From Bacteroidaceae bacterium (GTDB taxonomy: Bacteria > Bacteroidota > Bacteroidia > Bacteroidales > Bacteroidaceae), in contig JAFYRW010000006.1 of NCBI GenBank assembly GCA_017546785.1, forward strand, positions 1 to 32,660: 32,660 bases of DNA. The letters run 5' to 3'. The first letter of the stretch is position 1; each line of letters opens with the position of its first letter. A model generated the notes under the pieces. That model was not told the DNA's origin, ran no database searches, and saw only the letters and a list, made by a program, of their open reading frames with translations. This document shows, piece by piece, positions 27,952 to 32,660 of the stretch. The position numbers were made by a program, and so were the translations under genes.

Positions 27952-27956
27952 TGCTT

Positions 27957-28003
27957 TAAAATTAGAAAAGGTCGGCTCGCCTTAATAAAGGAGTGCCGAC
28001 CTT
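27957..28003 (-). terminator. Terminator after pheS
   Basis: AAGGTCGGC (27968-27976) pairs perfectly with GCCGACCTT (27995-28003), with an inner CCTT/AAGG extension. On the minus strand it is followed by TTCTAATTTT. It lies between pheS and the histidine phosphatase and could attenuate expression of the latter. Confidence 0.7.
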
Positions 28004-28016
28004 AATTTATTTTTGT

Positions 28017-29036
28017 TTAGTTTGCATTCTCAAACAATTTCAGGAATCGTACGTCATTCTCGCTGAAGAGTCTGAGGTCCTTAACCTGATACTTAAGGTT
28101 TGTGATACGTTCAATACCCATACCAAAAGCATATCCCGAGTAAACCTTGCTGTCTATGCCACAAAGCTCAAGAACGTTGGGGTCTACCATACCACAACCG
28201 AGAATCTCAACCCAACCGGTTCCCTTACAGAAGGGGCAACCTTTACCACCGCAGATATTACAGCTTATGTCCATTTCGGCACTAGGCTCGGTGAAGGGGA
28301 AATAAGACGGACGCAGGCGAATCTTTGTATTTGTGCCAAACATCTCCTGAGCAAAGAGCAAGAGCACCTGCTTAAGGTCGGTGAACGAAACATTCTTGTC
28401 TACGTAGAGTCCCTCCAACTGATGGAAGAAGCAGTGTGCACGGTAGCTGATAGCTTCGTTGCGGTACACACGGCCCGGAGCAATAATGCGGATAGGTGGC
28501 TGAGTGTTCTCCATTACTCGGCTCTGCACGCTACTTGTGTGTGTGCGCAGAATAATGTCGGGGTGTGCCTCTACAAAGAATGTATCCTGCATATCTCGTG
28601 CGGGGTGATCCTCGGCAAAGTTCATCGATGAGAATACGTGCCAGTCATCCTCAACCTCGCAACCGTCGGCGATAGAGAATCCCAAGCGCGCAAAAATATC
28701 TACAATCTCATTCTTTACAATAGAAAGGGGGTGACGTGTACCCAAAGTCGAGGGGTACGAAGGACGTGTGAGGTCAATCTCGCACTGCTCCTCTTCTTTA
28801 TTCTCGAGGCTCTCCTTGAGAGCATTGAATCGCTCCTGGATAGCATTCTTAAGCTCGTTCAAGCGTACGCCTACCTCACGTTTTTGCTCGGCAGGAACCT
28901 CGCGGAACTGTGCCATCAAGCCATTTATAATACCTTTCTTACTCAAATATTTAAGGCGAAGATTCTCCAGCTCCTCGGCATTGCCGGCTGTTACTCCTTT
29001 TATCTCCTCAAGTAGTTGGTTTATCTGTTCTATCAT
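28017..29036 (-). CDS. pheS: Phenylalanine-tRNA ligase alpha subunit
   Basis: The 339-residue protein is the catalytic subunit of the (alpha-beta)2 enzyme. It has the N-terminal coiled coil (EELENLRLKYLSKKGIINGL), the class II motif 1 region (DLTRPSYPSTLGTRHPLSIV), motif 2 (VYRNEAISYRAHCFFHQLEG), the insertion FTEPSAEMDISC with a CxxC pair, and motif 3 (YAFGMGIERITNL). Length is typical. pheT is not adjacent here, which is common in Bacteroidales. A -7 element lies 43 bases upstream. Confidence 0.97.
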   Translation of the reverse strand: MIEQINQLLEEIKGVTAGNAEELENLRLKYLSKKGIINGLMAQFREVPAEQKREVGVRLNELKNAIQERFNALKESLENKEEEQCEIDLTRPSYPSTLGTRHPLSIVKNEIVDIFARLGFSIADGCEVEDDWHVFSSMNFAEDHPARDMQDTFFVEAHPDIILRTHTSSVQSRVMENTQPPIRIIAPGRVYRNEAISYRAHCFFHQLEGLYVDKNVSFTDLKQVLLLFAQEMFGTNTKIRLRPSYFPFTEPSAEMDISCNICGGKGCPFCKGTGWVEILGCGMVDPNVLELCGIDSKVYSGYAFGMGIERITNLKYQVKDLRLFSENDVRFLKLFENAN

Positions 29037-29078
29037 ATATTATGTTCCTGTTTTTATACTCAATTTACGAAACGATTG

Positions 29079-29086
29079 CAAAGTTA
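29079..29086 (-). promoter_or_regulatory. -7 element of the pheS promoter
   Basis: The minus strand reads TAACTTTG, a full TAnnTTTG match, 43 bases before the pheS ATG. The -33 half is not convincing. Apart from this element, 29087-29354 holds no recognisable gene; a frame from 29169 that runs into the recombinase relic reads as non-coding before Met 29355. Confidence 0.45.
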
Positions 29087-29354
29087 ATGAATATCTCCGG
29101 AAAAATCTAACGAATGAGGGAAAATAATGATGGCGACACTGGTGTTCAATGACTTATGAGGACTTATAATGACAGCCTCGCCGATGCAAAAGTGTAAGGA
29201 AATGAAAGGTAATGAGGGCGAACGGTTTACAAAATATTACCCGATAGGGGGGTGGTTTATAGGTCGTTGGATTTTATTTTTATTCTCTGCAATATTCTGC
29301 ATAACAATGTGTAACTCGCTGATAACTAATTTTGTAACCAAAAAGAATTGGATT

Positions 29355-29659
29355 ATGCGAAGTACGTTTAAGGTGCTGTTCTACGTGAACGGAAGCAAGG
29401 AGAAAAACGGTATTGTCCCGATAATAGGGCGAGTGACAATCAACGGTTCAGTGGTTCAATTCAGTTGCAAACAACAATTGCAAAAACAATGTGGGATGCC
29501 AAGAGCAATCGGGTAAATCAAAATATCAAGGAGCGACAATATCTTACCGAAGATGAAATCAAGGCAGTAATGACACACTAGTTTACGGATAAGAAGTTGG
29601 CTTATATCCGAGACCTATTCGTGTTTGCAAGTTTCACAGCTCTGTCATTTTTGAAGTAG
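29355..29659 (+). pseudogene. Tyrosine recombinase (Bacteroides integrase type), heavily decayed
   Basis: From ATG 29355 the frame reads MRSTFKVLFYVNGSKEKNG, VPIIGRVTINGSVVQFSCK: the arm-type DNA-binding start of Bacteroides mobile-element integrases. At about 29476 one base is missing; the adjoining frame continues KTMWDAKSNR. An internal deletion then removes the core-binding domain, and the sequence jumps to KERQYLTEDEIKAVMTH, TAG (29579-29581), FTDKKLAYIRDLFVFASFTA and a final TAG at 29657-29659. The catalytic Arg/His/Tyr region is lost. It is a relic of an integrated element. The 29660-29815 stretch stays open in another frame without recognised similarity and may be more of the same element. 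Confidence 0.8.
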
Positions 29660-29818
29660 TCATTGCTTTTGCATTTCGTTTGAACACATACGAAGCAAGC
29701 AAGATAAGAGGAAAGGTATTGGATGGTTTGTACCAACGAAAAGAGAATGGAATTAGTATACTGCTATCGTTGGAGAGTACCGAGCATCAAATTTTCTCAA
29801 AAGGGAATTGCTAACAAC

Positions 29819-29857
29819 GAAAAATGAGACCTGCGATTCGTAAGAATAGCAGGTCTC
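29819..29857 (-). terminator. Terminator of the surface lipoprotein gene
   Basis: GAGACCTGC (29826-29834) pairs perfectly with GCAGGTCTC (29849-29857), followed on the minus strand by ATTTTT. A second hairpin, AATCTCTATCA/TGATAGAGATT (29877-29905), overlaps the stop codon of the lipoprotein gene. Confidence 0.7.
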
Positions 29858-29903
29858 TACAATCATCTTATATGTAAATCTCTATCAAAGGGAATGATAG
29901 AGA

Positions 29904-32228
29904 TTATTTTGTTAAGGTAACCTCTATAAGTCCAGCTGTTCGAGACTGGAAATAAAGATCTTTAGCTTCATATCCGATCCAATATTCTCCTGTAGCGCAA
30001 TTACCACTAGTATTTTGGGTTGGTGTTAATACAGTATCGCCCACTTTTACTTGTGATATAGCGTAATCTGCTGGAACTTCAATAAGATTCATATAAACAT
30101 TAAGGTGTTCTCTTGGGTCTGTTGTGATGTATGGATTCATTCTACCGTCCTTAATCTCCAATTTATTGCCATTCTCATCCAACACGGCCAAATTAAAGGA
30201 AACTTTGTAAGAATTCTCACTGATTGTTTCTTTTTTAACATTGCTAAAGCGGAAAGTAACTGCATTTGCAATTCTGGTGTCTCCATCGTAAACAGAGTAA
30301 CCATAAATCTCAGGATTTACAGCAACAATAGGTAAAAAGTCAGCACCCGTACTTACTGATATAGTACTATTTTTATTGTGTGCTATATTGAGTTTTCTTA
30401 CATAATCTTTATAATCAATATCTTTAATAGGATAAACATTGTACTTCTCTGCGCCTGTGATAGTATATTTACCGGTGGGAACCTCAAGAACATCCTCGTC
30501 TTTGTTGTTAGTGAATACAACCTCATATTTATTAGATGTCTCCAATGTATTACCCTCCAAAGCAACAGCGTACTTTGTTGTCATCTTGCGGATAGCTACA
30601 GGATATGCTGCATTAACAGTTGTGTTCTTGATAACAAGGTTACCACGAGAATCGCCACCGTCAGCGCGTACACCGTAACCTGTAGCTACGATATTTGAGT
30701 TGATGATTGTGGGATATGCTGTGTTACCGAAAGAAACACCGCTCTTACAGTCTACAACATTAACACCCTCAATATAAATTTTGTCATCACAGCTCTGAGC
30801 CTGAAGGAGTGAGTGCAAATTAGTTGCAGTAGAGTTCTTGATTGCAAAGTTGTAGTACTGAGTACAACGTACAGCAACAACCTTCTCGTTACCGGTAAAC
30901 GTACAATTCTCAACGCTTACATTGTGAACATAACGTTTACCAATTTCTGTATTACCTGCTGAGATAAAGTCCAAAGCACCATCACCGTGTACAAAGTTGA
31001 TATTTCTGAAAGTCAGAGTCTCGGGAGAGTTACCGTGCATACCACCCTCAAGGTAGAATGTACCATCGAATGTTACGTTGCAACCATCGATAACAAGGTT
31101 TACACCGGGCTTCTGAACGATTGTAAACTCGAGAGTAGCTGCTGCACGTGTTGTGAAGAAATCCTTCAAACGAATCACATAGTCACCAGGCTTGTTAGCC
31201 TCCTCGATAGCTTGTACCAACTCATCGGGAGTAGAAACAATAGCTGTATGAACACCATTCTCGTCGGTGTAAATTTTGTTCTTCTCACCATCGAAACGCT
31301 CGTCAATTACAACGTTGAATGTAGCGGGGTTAGTGATAAGCTTACCGAGGATGTTTGTACGATAGTTACGCTGTGTGGTAACATTGGGGAAACTTGTAGA
31401 AGGAACATTTGTATTGCCATCCGCTGTCTCCCATACGAACTCAACGTCAGTCAAGGTCTTCTCTGAACCAAGGTCACCAACGAGCAAATAGTTCATTGCA
31501 AGGTAGTTGTACTCTTTCTCAACGCCATCGATAGTAACCTTGAGGGGCTCTGTAGGAATTGCGTTCATTTTGAATACAACCACTGTATCTTTACCTACAA
31601 CAGTGCTGTCGTAAGCATTGTAGAAACTGTAAACGTTGCTAACAATAATCTTGCTCTTCTCGATAACGATACCTGCATTTGCAGCATCTGCAAGCTCAGT
31701 AGCGTCGATACCGAGGTTAAGCTGTGCAAGGGGACGCTTCAATACAACAGTCTTCTCGACTCTGTTCATTGTCTCATTAGCCGATACGTGGCAAGCGCGT
31801 GTAAATGCATCGCGTTCCTCAACGTTAGAACTCTGATTGCCAAGAACCTCAATCTTCTTAAGGTCGTCAATTTTGTAGTATTTGCTGTTGCCTTGCTCGT
31901 CGCCATTGTAAGCGAAGAATACCACATTGTAAGCCTGACCTTTTGCCAAACGAACGTTGTACTGAGCCTCCTTGCCAACTATTGCAAGATTCTGGTCAAG
32001 GTTCATTTTAACACCTTTAGCATCGTAAACACAACATTTAACGCGGTTTACGGTTGTACCGTCACCAATAGCACGGGTGCCGATACCGTCAGGGGTAGAT
32101 ACGGTGAATGTAGCGTCTACATAATCACCTGCTGTCTCACCACCTACGAAGTCATCCTGTGAACAAGATGCTACAGCAAGCATACCTGCAAATGCAAGCA
32201 TACCAAAGAATAAATTCTTAATCTTCAT
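29904..32228 (-). CDS. Surface lipoprotein with DUF6562/fimbrillin-like N-terminus and probable beta-helix
   Basis: The 774-residue product begins with a lipoprotein signal peptide ending AVASC (Cys22). The residues after the cysteine, SQDD, fit the acidic lipoprotein export signal used in Bacteroidota to place lipoproteins on the cell surface. Residues about 38-310 have the pattern of DUF6562/fimbrillin-like modules (YVDATFTVSTPDGIGTRAIG, KRPLAQLNLGIDATEL, then NYLAMNYLLV). From about 380 to 590 come short strands ending in Asn-rich turns (LTFRNINFVHGD, VSVENCTFTGN, FAIKNSTATN, LVIKNTTVNA), typical of a right-handed parallel beta-helix. The rest is beta-rich. The beta-helix may bind or cut a glycan, but no catalytic residues can be assigned. 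Adhesin or pilus-like roles are possible. Confidence 0.8.
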   Translation of the reverse strand: MKIKNLFFGMLAFAGMLAVASCSQDDFVGGETAGDYVDATFTVSTPDGIGTRAIGDGTTVNRVKCCVYDAKGVKMNLDQNLAIVGKEAQYNVRLAKGQAYNVVFFAYNGDEQGNSKYYKIDDLKKIEVLGNQSSNVEERDAFTRACHVSANETMNRVEKTVVLKRPLAQLNLGIDATELADAANAGIVIEKSKIIVSNVYSFYNAYDSTVVGKDTVVVFKMNAIPTEPLKVTIDGVEKEYNYLAMNYLLVGDLGSEKTLTDVEFVWETADGNTNVPSTSFPNVTTQRNYRTNILGKLITNPATFNVVIDERFDGEKNKIYTDENGVHTAIVSTPDELVQAIEEANKPGDYVIRLKDFFTTRAAATLEFTIVQKPGVNLVIDGCNVTFDGTFYLEGGMHGNSPETLTFRNINFVHGDGALDFISAGNTEIGKRYVHNVSVENCTFTGNEKVVAVRCTQYYNFAIKNSTATNLHSLLQAQSCDDKIYIEGVNVVDCKSGVSFGNTAYPTIINSNIVATGYGVRADGGDSRGNLVIKNTTVNAAYPVAIRKMTTKYAVALEGNTLETSNKYEVVFTNNKDEDVLEVPTGKYTITGAEKYNVYPIKDIDYKDYVRKLNIAHNKNSTISVSTGADFLPIVAVNPEIYGYSVYDGDTRIANAVTFRFSNVKKETISENSYKVSFNLAVLDENGNKLEIKDGRMNPYITTDPREHLNVYMNLIEVPADYAISQVKVGDTVLTPTQNTSGNCATGEYWIGYEAKDLYFQSRTAGLIEVTLTK

Positions 32229-32346
32229 AGATTTTAAAAATTAGGTTAATAAATTATGTGTTATAAAAATATTCCAGCTTAACACCAATAAAAGCATTAA
32301 GTTTAAAACATTGTTGCACAACATTTTAAACTTTAAATACCACACT

Positions 32347-32362
32347 ATCTCTTGTTAAGAGA
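32347..32362 (+). repeat. Inverted repeat, left copy
   Basis: ATCTCTTGTTAAGAGA is the exact reverse complement of 32523-32538. Each copy is itself a short hairpin (CTCTT/AAGAG around a 3-base loop). The copies are separated by 160 bases in the leader upstream of the lipoprotein gene. Confidence 0.75.
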
Positions 32363-32500
32363 CAAACAAAAACCTTCAAAGGGGTTTCTGGTGCGAAAGC
32401 CAATAATTTAACAAATACAATTATTTCAATAAATTGGTATTTTTTTGCAGTTAAATATCTTTTGTGATTAACAAACAACCTTTAATTACAATATTTTACA

Positions 32501-32508
32501 TATATTTG
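32501..32508 (+). promoter_or_regulatory. Rightward -7 element
   Basis: TATATTTG is a full TAnnTTTG match on the plus strand. Initiation would fall a few bases before the terminator-like hairpin at 32520. Confidence 0.4.
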
Positions 32509-32519
32509 TACCGATAAAC

Positions 32520-32545
32520 AAATCTCTTAACAAGAGATTTTTCTC
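32520..32545 (+). terminator. Terminator-like or attenuator hairpin; contains right copy of the inverted repeat
   Basis: AAATCTCTT and AAGAGATTT form a 9-bp stem with an AAC loop, followed by TTCTC. It lies immediately after the rightward -7 element, so it would form at the 5' end of that transcript. It can also form on the minus strand, where T residues flank it too. Confidence 0.45.
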
Positions 32546-32660
32546 TAAAGACACAGGCTATTTTTACAGCCACCACAAATATTTGCTCCGAGTCGCTAAT
32601 TTACCGACTCACTGGCATTCTTATAAATAACAACACTTAACAGGATACAAAAAAGCGGCA

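Larger units (their letters stand above)
32229..32660. other. Long non-coding leader region with hairpins
   Basis: No gene is seen in these 432 bases. They hold the leader of the lipoprotein gene (minus strand; only a weak -7-like TGTATTTG at 32412-32419), a pair of inverted repeats, a rightward promoter, a terminator-like hairpin, and a further small stem GAGTCG/CGACTC near 32588-32609. The rightward signals point to a gene starting beyond the window. Confidence 0.55.

Noticed and set aside
29660-29815. An open frame after the recombinase relic (contains NTYEASKIRGKVLDGLYQRK)
   Set aside because: It has no ATG at a sensible place and no recognisable similarity; kept only as possible element debris.

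Overview
The window looks like a chromosomal segment of a gut- or oral-type Bacteroidales bacterium. Supporting signs are: several upstream regions carrying the Bacteroidota -7 element TAnnTTTG (in the best case with TTTG 19 bases upstream); starts preceded by A/T-rich sequence instead of a Shine-Dalgarno; a surface lipoprotein of the DUF6562/fimbrillin-like type; a relic of a Bacteroides-type tyrosine recombinase; and large phage/mobile-element 'polyvalent' proteins of the kind common in this order.

Layout. 1-1.7 kb is a patchy accessory stretch on the minus strand: a secreted-protein fragment, a nucleotidyltransferase, a nonsense-mutated HTH-like remnant and a 71-residue cysteine-motif protein. 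1.8-3.1 kb is a two-gene flavoenzyme operon (nitroreductase lipoprotein and flavin reductase). upp and a tRNA-Arg(ACG) follow on the minus strand. From 4.5 to 6.4 kb lies a decayed polyvalent-protein gene with a frameshift and an internal deletion. A TIGR01212 radical SAM gene and a gamma-carbonic-anhydrase-like gene follow.

From 8.3 to 15.9 kb lies the most unusual block: four tightly packed plus-strand genes. They encode two small phage internal/ejection-type proteins, a 1480-residue protein with a hydrophobic Ala/Gly-rich segment, an HExxGH metallopeptidase domain and an LPD23-like domain, and a phage portal protein. The block ends in a strong terminator. No terminase, capsid, tail, lysis or integrase gene accompanies it, its long frames are intact, and it sits directly between housekeeping genes.

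From 16 to 29 kb the content is core metabolism and information processing: ligA; then a probable operon dapA / D-2-hydroxyacid dehydrogenase / TIGR02757 / maeB ending in a bidirectional terminator; then, on the minus strand, pheS / histidine phosphatase / nth / pgk / a TPR protein. A wrecked tyrosine recombinase (29.4-29.7 kb) and a 774-residue surface lipoprotein with a probable beta-helix close the window. The last 430 bases are non-coding, with hairpins and a rightward promoter for a gene outside the window.

The mobile-element history (two polyvalent loci, a recombinase relic, an HTH remnant) contrasts with the intact portal/ejection operon. That operon is the best candidate for an undescribed, possibly domesticated system. 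All functions are inferred by reading the translated sequences; no database search was possible.
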